NCBI GenBank assembly: GCA_004554205.1
Contig: SFNH01000021.1
Coordinates: forward strand, 1 to 22,377
Reading direction: 5' to 3'
From: Clostridium sp.
GTDB lineage: Bacteria > Bacillota > Clostridia > Lachnospirales > Lachnospiraceae
DNA: 22,377 bases
The position numbers were made by a program, and so were the translations under genes. A model generated the notes under the pieces. That model ran no database searches. It was not told the DNA's origin and saw nothing but the letters and a program-made list of their open reading frames with translations. Positions 14,857 through 22,057 of this stretch are shown here, in pieces (position 1 is the first letter of the stretch; each line of letters starts with the position of its first letter).

Positions 14857-15797
14857 AATCCTTCTCTGCTATCCATCCCGGCGTCATTCTCCGGCTCCGC
14901 CTCCTCGTCTGGAAGCTTTGTCACGCGGACGGAATCGATCATCTTGTTCTCCACCTTCAGAACAGAAAACCGATATCCCTGATACCGCACCTCGGGCTGC
15001 TCGCCCTCCTCCGGGATCCTGTCCAGCAGAGAGATCAAAAGTCCGTTGACGGTATCGTAGTTATCCAAATCCTCCTCCGGGAAGGTAATCTTAAGCTCCT
15101 CCTGTGCATCCTCAAGGGGCGTCATGCCGCTCATGATCAGCGCATCGCCGTCCCCATGCATGATATACTGCTCGTCCACATCATATTCATCGAGAATATT
15201 GCCGACGATCTCCTCCAGAATGTCCTCCATCGTGACGAGCCCGGCTGTCTGCCCGTACTCGTCTATGACGATCTCCATGTGAATCTTCTGGGACTGCATC
15301 TCCTTAAACAGGGAGTTGATATTGCGGGTCTCCGGGATAAAATGGGCAAGCCGAAGTACACCCGGCACATCTGCAAGCTCCATCTCAGCCTCCCCCGGAC
15401 TTTCCGCATGGACTAAAACGTCCCGCATATGTACAGTCCCGATGATGTCGTCCAAATCCTTTCCATACACCGGGTACCGGGAATTGCTCCCCTCCTTGAG
15501 CACGAACCTTGCCGCGTCCCGTAGCGTCATGCTGCCGGGGAGCGCCACGATATTCTTCCGATGTGTCATGATATCGCCGGCCTGCTTGTCATCGAACTCA
15601 AAAATGTTCGTGATCATCTCCGCCTCACTTGATTCCAGCACGCCCTGCTCATGCCCCTCGTTCACCATGGTCATGATATCTTCTTCTGTCACATTCTCCT
15701 CTTTGGATTTTTTGTGTCTCCAAATCAGATAGACGGCGATGACAAATGCCGCCGCCACGCCCAGGATCAGTCCCAGGCCCGAAAAACCATCATCCAT
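14853..15797 (-). CDS. CorC/HlyC-type CBS-pair membrane protein lacking DUF21
   Basis: From the ATG at 15797 the product has 314 residues. One membrane helix (about 7-27, LGLILGVAAAFVIAVYLIW) leads into a short basic stretch. A CBS pair follows (about 60-185, with AGDIMTHRKNIVALPG, SRYPVYGKDLDDIIGTVHMRD and VIDEYGQTAGLVTMEDILEEIVG). The CorC_HlyC C-terminal domain closes it (about 205-290, DNYDTVNGLLISLLDRIP). These proteins are linked to magnesium/cobalt efflux, and CBS pairs bind adenosyl nucleotides. The DUF21/CNNM membrane domain of full-length relatives is missing, so transport by this protein alone is unlikely. A longer reading from TTG at 15872 is ruled out because that TTG is the -35 box of a strong promoter. 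The ribosome binding site for 15797 is imperfect (AAGGAG 14 bases off, GGAAGG one base off). Confidence 0.85.
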   Translation of the reverse strand: MDDGFSGLGLILGVAAAFVIAVYLIWRHKKSKEENVTEEDIMTMVNEGHEQGVLESSEAEMITNIFEFDDKQAGDIMTHRKNIVALPGSMTLRDAARFVLKEGSNSRYPVYGKDLDDIIGTVHMRDVLVHAESPGEAEMELADVPGVLRLAHFIPETRNINSLFKEMQSQKIHMEIVIDEYGQTAGLVTMEDILEEIVGNILDEYDVDEQYIMHGDGDALIMSGMTPLEDAQEELKITFPEEDLDNYDTVNGLLISLLDRIPEEGEQPEVRYQGYRFSVLKVENKMIDSVRVTKLPDEEAEPENDAGMDSREGL

Positions 15798-15843
15798 ACC
15801 TTCCTGCCCAGCTCCTTCATCTTTTCCGTACGAATACACCTTG

Positions 15844-15872
15844 ATTTTACTAGATTTCCGCACTTTCGTCAA
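15844..15872 (-). promoter_or_regulatory. Strong sigma-A promoter of the CBS protein/MATE operon
   Basis: On the minus strand TTGACG (15872-15867), a 17-base spacer and TAAAAT (15849-15844) make a near-consensus promoter 46 bases before the CDS. The spacer AAAGTGCGGAAATCTAG closely resembles the outer arm of the adjacent MITE-like element. Confidence 0.75.
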
Positions 15873-15875
15873 TGG

Positions 15876-15883
15876 CGAACTAT
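15876..15883. repeat. 8-bp target duplication, left copy
   Basis: CGAACTAT directly abuts the left end of the palindromic element and is repeated exactly at 16014-16021 next to its right end. Confidence 0.75.
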
Positions 15884-16013
15884 CTTGAGTTTCCGCATTT
15901 TACGGTTACACATGATTTCCTGACTCATATAGCATTCACACACCGGGCAAAAAACATTTCATTGCTATATGGACAGGAAATCATGCCTCAATTACAAAGT
16001 GCGGGAACTCAAG
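15884..16013. mobile_element. 130-bp MITE-like palindromic element
   Basis: The left arm starts CTTGAGTTTCCGCATTTT and the right arm, inverted, CTTGAGTTCCCGCACTTT (16 of 18 identical). Further in, CATGATTTCCTG pairs perfectly with CAGGAAATCATG, and still further CATATAGCA (15926) with TGCTATATG (15963), leaving a 28-base loop. Both ends are flanked by the direct repeat CGAACTAT. A short, non-coding, near-palindromic unit with terminal inverted repeats and an 8-bp duplication is the definition of a MITE. A transposase source is not in the window. Eight-base duplications fit several insertion-sequence families, so I do not assign one. Confidence 0.85.
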
Positions 16014-16021
16014 CGAACTAT
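16014..16021. repeat. 8-bp target duplication, right copy, overlapping the mazF stop
   Basis: CGAACTAT follows the right end of the MITE-like element. Bases 16018-16020 are the mazF stop codon (TAG on the minus strand), so insertion took place exactly at the end of that gene. Confidence 0.75.
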
Positions 16022-16365
16022 GTAGTCAGCTCAAGGCTCACCATCAAAGCCCGGTCTACCTTCCGCTGCAGTTCGTCATCAATGTGGCAGATCCGCTCCT
16101 TCAGCCGCTGCTTGTCGATCGTTCGAAGCTGCTCAAGCAGAATGACTGAATCCTTGATCATCTCACATTCCCTCGTCGGTAGCTCCACGTGGGTGGGAAG
16201 CTTCGCCTTGTTCATCCGCGATGTGATCGCCGCACAGATCACCGTCGGGCTGTGCTTATTGCCCACATCATTCTGTATAATGAGCACCGGCCGCACGCCT
16301 CCCTGCTCGGAGCCGACCACCGGCCGCAGATCCGCATAATAAATGTCTCCTCGTCTGATAATCAC
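16018..16365 (-). CDS. mazF: MazF/NdoA-type mRNA endoribonuclease toxin
   Basis: Starting at GTG 16365 the 115-residue product aligns with MazF/PemK toxins: MIIRRGDIYYADLRPVVGSEQGG, then RPVLIIQND and CAAITSR. Arg25 and Thr48 fall where the catalytic residues of Bacillus MazF lie, which supports this start; GGAG is 9 bases upstream. A GTG six codons earlier has no such site. MazF cleaves single-stranded mRNA at short motifs such as UACAU and is normally held by MazE. The 85-base gap to alr contains no antitoxin gene. The order alr then mazF is the usual Firmicutes one. The gene ends at a MITE-like insertion. Confidence 0.93.
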   Translation of the reverse strand: MIIRRGDIYYADLRPVVGSEQGGVRPVLIIQNDVGNKHSPTVICAAITSRMNKAKLPTHVELPTRECEMIKDSVILLEQLRTIDKQRLKERICHIDDELQRKVDRALMVSLELTT

Positions 16366-16450
16366 AGTTCCACACTCCGTCACTGATATTTAAAGGTAGT
16401 ATTGCCCTTCTCCTGCCGGTGTATACCTCTCTGTGATTATTTTATGATTC

Positions 16451-17635
16451 TTAAGTCTGTCCTGTTGTATAGCTGTCGTCAAAATAATCCTTGCGTCCCA
16501 CGATCTTTCCGTGGCGGTAATAGACCCGCGGCACCCGCTTTCCGATGTCGCAGACGAGCTCATAGTGGAATCTTCCGCTGAGCTTTGATAAATCCTCGAC
16601 CCGGAGCTCCTCCCCGCCGTCCCTTCCGATCAGCGTGACCTCCGTGTCCACCTCCGCCTCCGGAATGTCCGTCACATCCACCATAAACTGGTCCATGCAG
16701 ATCCGCCCCAGGATCGGGGCCCTTCTGCCGCAGATCAGCACACAGCCCCTGCCGGACAGGCCTCTCGGATAGCCGTCTCCGTACCCAACCGGAATCGTAG
16801 CCACGCGCATGGGCCTCTCGACCGTGTACGTCCCGCCGTAGCTGATCTTCTGTCCCGGCCTCATCTCCTTGACATAGCTGACAGCGCTTTTAAGCTCCAT
16901 GACCGGCCTTAAGGCGAGCCTCGTCCTGTCCACCTCATCCGACGGGTACATGCCATAGATGGAGATTCCCGCCCGCACAAGGTTTAAGTTCGCCTCTGGG
17001 AAGGCGATGATCCCCGCGCTGTTTGAACAATGCTTCAGGGGAATCTCAATTCCCCGCGCCCGCAGCATCTCATCGAATTCAAGATACCGCTCAAGCTGCC
17101 GCCGCGTCTCACTCTTATCCGCCTCATCCGCCGTCGCAAAATGGGTAAACAGCCCCTCCGCCTCGATTCCCGGAAGCGAGACGATCCGCGCCGCAAGATC
17201 CGCTCCTTTCCCGTCCGGCTCCATGCCGATGCGCCCCATGCCGGTATCGAGCGCCAGATGAATCTTCGCCCGCTTCCCCATGCAGCACGCGAGCTCAGAC
17301 AGCGGCTCTGCCTGCTCCATCGTAAATACGGAGGGACGGATATCCGCCTTTAAGAGCTTCTCGTAGTCGGCCGGATGCGTCACGCCGAGGATCAGGATCA
17401 TCTTTGACACGCCATGGCGGCGGAGCAAAAGTCCCTCCTCGATCGTCGCCACCGCGTAGCCCGCCACAAACCGGTCGATCGCCTGTGCCACCGGCGCCGC
17501 GCCGTGACCGTAGGCATCGGCCTTTACCACGCCGATCATCCCCGTCTCCGGCGAAATATTTTTCCGCATGGACTCCATGTTAAACTCGACAGCGTCCAGA
17601 TCGACCGCCGCGTAAGCCCTTGTATATGGTCTCAT
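16451..17635 (-). CDS. alr: Alanine racemase
   Basis: The 394-residue product has the Alr layout: an N-terminal PLP barrel with the cofactor lysine Lys38 in VVKADAYGHG, the HFATADEADKS and HCSNSAGI motifs, RAGISIYGMYPS, and the C-terminal beta domain with the catalytic tyrosine region SYGGTYT followed by PVGYGDGYPRGLSGRG and CMDQFMVD. It makes D-alanine for peptidoglycan in the cytosol. AGGAG lies 6 bases before the ATG at 17635; ATGs at 17662 and 17641 are upstream or inside that site and are less likely. The gene starts 20 bases after the nnrD/E stop and is followed by mazF. Confidence 0.96.
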   Translation of the reverse strand: MRPYTRAYAAVDLDAVEFNMESMRKNISPETGMIGVVKADAYGHGAAPVAQAIDRFVAGYAVATIEEGLLLRRHGVSKMILILGVTHPADYEKLLKADIRPSVFTMEQAEPLSELACCMGKRAKIHLALDTGMGRIGMEPDGKGADLAARIVSLPGIEAEGLFTHFATADEADKSETRRQLERYLEFDEMLRARGIEIPLKHCSNSAGIIAFPEANLNLVRAGISIYGMYPSDEVDRTRLALRPVMELKSAVSYVKEMRPGQKISYGGTYTVERPMRVATIPVGYGDGYPRGLSGRGCVLICGRRAPILGRICMDQFMVDVTDIPEAEVDTEVTLIGRDGGEELRVEDLSKLSGRFHYELVCDIGKRVPRVYYRHGKIVGRKDYFDDSYTTGQT

Positions 17636-17655
17636 CTCCATCTCCTGAAAATCCC

Positions 17656-19179
17656 TTACCATGAAATACAGTCAGTAAGATTATGCGCGAGCACTCCGTC
17701 CACGCCGAAGCGCTCCGCCGCGCGCTCCCCCGCGCGTCCGTGAATGTAGACCGCGAGCGCCGCCGCGTCCGCACACTCCATCCCGCGCGCCAAAAGCCCC
17801 GCGATCACACCGGTAAGCACATCGCCCGAACCCGCCTTTGCCATGGCGCTGCAGCCGCTCCGATTGATCCACGCGCCGCCCTCCTTATCCGAGGTCACAG
17901 TCACCGCGTCCTTCATCACGCACACCACGCCGAAGCGGGCGCTGTACGCCCTCGCCGCCCGCAGAGGATCCCGCTTTAACTCCTCCGCCGCAAGGCCGGT
18001 GAGACGCGCCATCTCCCCGATATGGGGCGTGATGATAATGTTCTCCGTAAAATACCGGGTCAGATGCGGATGCGCCGCCACACAGTTTAAGGCGTCCGCG
18101 TCAAGGACAATGGGCACATAGGCGTGGGAAAGCACCGCCTCCACTAAAGCTTCGACATAGGGCTCCTGCCCAAGTCCCGGCCCCATCACGATCACGTCCG
18201 CCCAGTCGCACTGCTCCTCAAAAAAGCTGCGGCTGGCATCGTCCCCCGAAATCTTCTCCGGCTCATAGACCTCCACGATCGCCTCCGGGAGCTGTGACTG
18301 CAAAATAATGCGGTTCTCCGGGACTGTAAGCGCTTTCACAAGCCCCGCGCCGCTCCGGTACGCCGCAAGCGCGGCAAGATATGCCGCCCCGCTCATCCCG
18401 CGGCTGCCCGCGATCACAAGGACTTTCCCGAAAGTCCCCTTATTTCCGTCCGCTCTCCGCTCAGGGATTCGGCCGAGATCATTTTCTCCCGGAAGAAGCG
18501 CGTCCCAGCCTGTCCGGACAAGACTCGCATCCGAGAATCCGATATCCGCAACCTCCACCTCTCCCGCGTAAGCCTTTCCGGGAAAGAGGCAGAGCCCCGT
18601 CTTTAAGTATCCGAAGGTCACAGTCACATCCGCCTTAAGGGCAATCCCCAGAAGCTCTCCCGTGTCCGCGTGAATCCCTGACGGGATATCCGCCGCCACG
18701 ACCTTCGCACCGCTCTCCCGCTTTTCCTTAAGGAGCGAGATGAGCTCCCGGTACTCTCCCGTGATCTCACGGTCAAGCCCGATCCCAAACAGCGCATCCA
18801 CGATCACATCGCAGTCTCCCGGCACAAAATCGCGAAACGCCGCCACAGGCACCCCGAGCTGCTCCGCGATCTGCCGCTGCCTGCCGTGCTCTGACGAGGC
18901 GCGCGCTTCATTGCCCGCAAGGAGCACAGTCACCTCATAGCCCCTGCCATGTAAAATGCGCCCGGCGGCGATCCCGTCCGCTCCGTTGTTGCCCGTGCCG
19001 CAGGCGATGAGTATACGGGCAGGGGATTTACGGCTGTGGACATCCCTCACAAGGTGCTCCGCCGCCGCGCAGACCGCAAGAGCCGCCCGCTCCATAAGCA
19101 CCATGGACGGTATCCCGATCCGGTTTATCGTGTCCGCGTCAATCTGCTTCATCTGTGCACCTGTCACCGTATAATCCAC
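17656..19179 (-). CDS. nnrD/nnrE: Bifunctional NAD(P)H-hydrate epimerase/dehydratase
   Basis: The 507-residue fusion has an N-terminal YjeF_N epimerase (about 1-210: YTVTGAQMKQID, PSMVLMERAALAV, ACGTGNNGADGIAAGRIL, DALFGIGLDREITG, ADIPSGIHADTG). A C-terminal ADP-dependent dehydratase follows (about 220-500: GNKGTFGKVLVIAGS, VMGPGLG, LDADALN, ITPHIGEMARLTG, KAGSGDVLTGVIAGLLARG). Together they repair NADH and NADPH damaged by hydration. I chose GTG at 19179 because GGGGGAG lies 5 bases upstream and the protein then starts like its relatives (DYTVTGAQMKQID). An in-frame TTG at 19254 overlaps rex and has no support. It follows rex by 71 bases and precedes alr, matching the conserved Firmicutes cluster. 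Confidence 0.95.
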   Translation of the reverse strand: MDYTVTGAQMKQIDADTINRIGIPSMVLMERAALAVCAAAEHLVRDVHSRKSPARILIACGTGNNGADGIAAGRILHGRGYEVTVLLAGNEARASSEHGRQRQIAEQLGVPVAAFRDFVPGDCDVIVDALFGIGLDREITGEYRELISLLKEKRESGAKVVAADIPSGIHADTGELLGIALKADVTVTFGYLKTGLCLFPGKAYAGEVEVADIGFSDASLVRTGWDALLPGENDLGRIPERRADGNKGTFGKVLVIAGSRGMSGAAYLAALAAYRSGAGLVKALTVPENRIILQSQLPEAIVEVYEPEKISGDDASRSFFEEQCDWADVIVMGPGLGQEPYVEALVEAVLSHAYVPIVLDADALNCVAAHPHLTRYFTENIIITPHIGEMARLTGLAAEELKRDPLRAARAYSARFGVVCVMKDAVTVTSDKEGGAWINRSGCSAMAKAGSGDVLTGVIAGLLARGMECADAAALAVYIHGRAGERAAERFGVDGVLAHNLTDCISW

Positions 19180-19220
19180 ATCCGCTCCCCCCGATCCTCT
19201 CTGCCATATCACGTTCTTAC

Positions 19221-19261
19221 GGACTTTACAGCAAGCGCAAAGTCCTACACTCAACTGTTAC
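19221..19261. repeat. Hairpin plus palindrome-family end motif at the rex 3' end
   Basis: GGACTTT (19221-19227) and AAAGTCC (19239-19245) form a perfect 7-bp stem. AACTGTTAC (19253-19261) is the repeat-family end motif and includes the rex stop codon on the minus strand. There is no T-tract, so this is not a clear terminator. It may process or attenuate the transcript between rex and nnrD/E. Confidence 0.5.
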
Positions 19262-19919
19262 GGTTTTTCTTCTTCTCCTTCTCCTGCTGCTCCTGCATGC
19301 TCAACACACGGTAGGATAAGCGCATCAGGCTCTCGGACAGGTGGACATTCTCGACCACCACATCGTCCGGCACCTCCAGGTCCACATGGGCAAAATTCCA
19401 GATCGCCTTGATCCCCGCATTCACCAGTCGCTCCGCGATCTCCGGCGCTTTCGCCTTCGGTATGGTGAGCGCCGCCATCTGCACATCATTTTCCTTAATA
19501 AACTTCTCCAGATCATCAACGCCGCGGATCTTTATGCCGCGCACTACCATCCCGATCAGGCGCGGGTTGACGTCAAACATCCCCTTGATGATAAAGCCGC
19601 GCTTCTCAAAATTGGCGTAGTTGGCGATCGCCTGTCCCAGGTTCCCGGCTCCGATGATGATCAGATTATGCTTCCGGTCCACGCCTAAGATCTTGCCGAT
19701 CTCTGTATATAAATGTCGCACATTGTAACCATAGCCCTGCTGCCCGAAGCCTCCGAAATGATTCAGATCCTGACGGATCTGGGATGCCGTCACCTGCATC
19801 CTGTCGCTCAGCTCATTTGAGGAAATGCGCTCCACGCCCTCCTCCAGCAGCTCTCCCAGATAACGGTAATACCTCGGAAGCCTTGTGATGACTGCCTTCG
19901 ATATCTCTTTTCCTTCCAT
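19251..19919 (-). CDS. rex: Redox-sensing transcriptional repressor Rex
   Basis: The 222-residue product matches Rex throughout. The winged-helix DNA-binding part (about 1-78) has ISKAVITRLPRYYRYL, SSNELSDRMQVTASQIRQDLNHFGGFGQQGYGY. The Rossmann domain (about 85-200) has GAGNLGQA (90-97) for NADH, FDVNPRLIG and ALTIPK. The end is an unusually charged tail (QEQQEKEKKKNR). Rex dimers leave DNA when NADH binds, which switches on fermentative and energy genes. AGAGG precedes the ATG at 19919 by 8 bases; a GTG three codons earlier overlaps that site. The gene has a near-consensus promoter, and an exact Rex operator exists upstream of gpmI in this window. Confidence 0.96.
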   Translation of the reverse strand: MEGKEISKAVITRLPRYYRYLGELLEEGVERISSNELSDRMQVTASQIRQDLNHFGGFGQQGYGYNVRHLYTEIGKILGVDRKHNLIIIGAGNLGQAIANYANFEKRGFIIKGMFDVNPRLIGMVVRGIKIRGVDDLEKFIKENDVQMAALTIPKAKAPEIAERLVNAGIKAIWNFAHVDLEVPDDVVVENVHLSESLMRLSYRVLSMQEQQEKEKKKNRNS

Positions 19920-19958
19920 GATGTTCACCTCTTCCAGTTCTCCTCCCGTTTCCGTCTT

Positions 19959-19987
19959 ATCTTACCATCTGGTTAAGAATCTGTCAA
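19959..19987 (-). promoter_or_regulatory. Sigma-A promoter of rex
   Basis: On the minus strand TTGACA (19987-19982), a 17-base spacer and TAAGAT (19964-19959) lie 39 bases before the rex ATG. The spacer and -10 box include an imperfect palindrome (TCTTA...TAAGA), but it does not match the Rex consensus. Confidence 0.75.
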
Positions 19988-20005
19988 ATGGGAGCGCGAA
20001 AGATG

Positions 20006-20034
20006 TTGAAAAAAAGCGCTGTATATATTATACT
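20006..20034 (+). promoter_or_regulatory. Sigma-A promoter of the ABC-F gene
   Basis: TTGAAA (20006-20011), a 17-base spacer and TATACT (20029-20034) lie 36 bases before the ATG. The promoter is back to back with that of rex, their -35 boxes being 18 bases apart. Confidence 0.75.
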
Positions 20035-20070
20035 TCCCTAAGATAAATTTTCACGAAACGGAGTTACAAA

Positions 20071-21987
20071 ATGATCCTATCATGCAGCCACATAGACAAG
20101 GCATTCGGCACGGATACGATTCTGTCCGGAGTCTCCTTTCACATAGAAGATCAGGAAAAAGCCGCCGTCGTCGGCATCAACGGCGCAGGCAAGTCCACCC
20201 TGCTTAAGATCATCGTCGGGGAGCTTGCCGCAGATTCGGGCGAGGCAGTTCTCGCAAAGGGAAAGACGATCGGTTATCTGGCGCAGCACCAGGACCTCGA
20301 CAGCTCCCGCACGATCTACGAGGAGTTGGAGGAGGTAAAGCGCCCGGTCATTGAGATGGAAGAACAGCTCCGGGCGCTCGAGCGGGATATGCAGCGGGCA
20401 GCCGGCGAAAAGCTGGAGGAAATGCTCTCCGCCTACAGCCGCTTAAGCCACGCCTTTGAACTGGAGAACGGCTACGCCGTAAAGAGCGAGCTCACCGGCG
20501 TCTTAAAGGGACTCGGCTTTTCCGAGGAGGAGTTCACGAAACCCATATCGGCCTTATCCGGTGGCCAGAAGACCCGCGTGTCGCTGGGCAAGCTTCTTCT
20601 CTCCCACCCGGATATCATTCTGCTCGATGAGCCGACCAACCACCTGGACATGGGCTCCATCGCGTGGCTGGAAACATACCTCTCAAACTACAGCGGGGCG
20701 GTGCTCATCGTCTCCCACGACCGCTTTTTCCTAAACCGGGTGGTGACGAAGATCATCGAGCTCGAGAACGGGCATGCAGAGGTCTATCAGGGCAACTACA
20801 CCTCATACAGCGAGAAGAAGGCCATGATCCGCGCCGCCCGGATGAAGGCGTATTTAAACCAGCAGCAGGAGATCCGCCATCAGGAGGAGGTCATAACAAA
20901 GCTCAAATCCTTCAACCGTGAGAAATCCATCAAGCGAGCGGAAAGCCGCGAAAAGATGCTCGCAAAGATCCAGGTGTTAGACAAGCCCGCCGAGCTAAAT
21001 GATGAGATGCGTCTTTCCTTAGAGCCGGGCATCGTAAGCGGCAATGACGTCCTGACGATCCGGGACTTAAAAAAGTCCTTCGGGAAGCACACGCTCTTCT
21101 CCGGGGTCAATATTGATATCAAGCGCGGCGAGCGCCTTGCCGTCATCGGGGACAACGGCACCGGGAAGACGACGCTTCTGAAGCTGATAAACGGTATGCT
21201 CCCACCGGACAGCGGCACGATCGCCTTGGGCTCGCTTGTGCGTATCGGCTATTACGACCAGGAGCACCACGTCCTTCACATGGAAAAGACGGTCTTTGAG
21301 GAGGTTCAGGACGCCTATCCGAATCTGTCGAACACCCGCGTGCGCAATGTCCTCGCATCCTTCCTGTTCACAGGCGACGACGTGTTCAAGCGGATCTGTG
21401 ACTTAAGCGGCGGCGAGCGGGGGCGCGTATCCCTGGCGAAGCTTATGCTCTCCGAGGCCAATTTCCTGATCCTCGACGAGCCGACCAACCACCTGGACAT
21501 TACCTCGAAGGAGATCCTTGAGGACGCGCTGAGAAGGTATACGGGCACCGTGCTCTACGTCTCACACGACCGGTTTTTTATCAACCGGACAGCCACGCGG
21601 ATACTGGAGCTGACCGGGCAGACCTTCCTAAACTACATCGGAAACTATGATTATTATCTGGAAAAGAAGGAGCAGATGAACGCTCTGTCTGCCCCCGAGG
21701 CCGCAGACATGACGGGCGCCCCGCCGAAGGGCGCATCGGAGCTTAAAGAAGACTGGAAGAGCCGGAAGGAAGAACAGGCGCGCATCCGCAAGCGCCGGAA
21801 TGATCTAAAAAAGGTGGAGGATGAGATCAGCCTCCTTGAGACCCGCGATGGCGAGATTGACGCGCTCCTGTCCCGGGAGGATATCTACACGGATGTGGCA
21901 AAGCTCATGGAATTGAACAAAGAAAAAGAGTCCCTTCAGGCAAAGCTTACGGAACTCTATGAGCGCTGGGAGAATCTGGCGGAGTGA
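20071..21987 (+). CDS. ABC-F family ribosome-associated ATPase (YdiF-like)
   Basis: The 638-residue soluble protein has two ATPase domains and no membrane segment. Domain 1 (about 1-255) has Walker A GINGAGKST (35-43), LSGGQKTR and LLDEPTNHLD. A charged helical linker follows (about 255-315). Domain 2 (about 320-535) has GDNGTGKTT, LSGGERGR and LILDEPTNHLD. A C-terminal coiled coil (about 560-638) completes it. ABC-F proteins bind the ribosomal E site to relieve stalls or, in some members, protect against antibiotics; the layout and sequence are closest to Bacillus YdiF, a housekeeping type. Nothing indicates the extended linker of known resistance members. CGGAG precedes the ATG by 7 bases. 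It is a single-gene unit ending in a palindrome shared with rnpB. Confidence 0.93.
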   Translation: MILSCSHIDKAFGTDTILSGVSFHIEDQEKAAVVGINGAGKSTLLKIIVGELAADSGEAVLAKGKTIGYLAQHQDLDSSRTIYEELEEVKRPVIEMEEQLRALERDMQRAAGEKLEEMLSAYSRLSHAFELENGYAVKSELTGVLKGLGFSEEEFTKPISALSGGQKTRVSLGKLLLSHPDIILLDEPTNHLDMGSIAWLETYLSNYSGAVLIVSHDRFFLNRVVTKIIELENGHAEVYQGNYTSYSEKKAMIRAARMKAYLNQQQEIRHQEEVITKLKSFNREKSIKRAESREKMLAKIQVLDKPAELNDEMRLSLEPGIVSGNDVLTIRDLKKSFGKHTLFSGVNIDIKRGERLAVIGDNGTGKTTLLKLINGMLPPDSGTIALGSLVRIGYYDQEHHVLHMEKTVFEEVQDAYPNLSNTRVRNVLASFLFTGDDVFKRICDLSGGERGRVSLAKLMLSEANFLILDEPTNHLDITSKEILEDALRRYTGTVLYVSHDRFFINRTATRILELTGQTFLNYIGNYDYYLEKKEQMNALSAPEAADMTGAPPKGASELKEDWKSRKEEQARIRKRRNDLKKVEDEISLLETRDGEIDALLSREDIYTDVAKLMELNKEKESLQAKLTELYERWENLAE

Positions 21988-22008
21988 TCCGCCTGCTCTC
22001 ATTCTGTG

Positions 22009-22049
22009 AATTTTGGTAACTGTGAGGGTACTGAACAGTTACAAATTTT
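22009..22049. terminator. Candidate bidirectional terminator between the ABC-F gene and rnpB
   Basis: AATTTTGGTAACTGT and ACAGTTACAAATTTT form an inverted repeat of 15 bases with three mismatches and an 11-base loop; the inner 8 bp are perfect. It lies between two convergent transcripts, and its A/T-rich outer arms can act as U-tracts either way. Its core GTAACTGTTCAGTA (minus strand) is the same motif as at 11323-11336. Confidence 0.6.
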
Positions 22050-22057
22050 GAGTAAAA

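Noticed and set aside
13909..14982. A 357-codon open frame on the plus strand opposite the MATE gene
   Set aside because: Its product is Arg/His/Asp-rich without a recognisable fold and it mirrors the GC-rich codons of a well-supported gene on the other strand; no ribosome binding site.
15798..15872. A 25-codon N-terminal extension of the CBS protein
   Set aside because: Its TTG start is the -35 box of a near-consensus promoter, so the extension would not be transcribed.
19959..19985. Rex autoregulatory site in the rex promoter
   Set aside because: The imperfect palindrome TCTTA...TAAGA does not match TTGTTAA-N4-TTAACAA.
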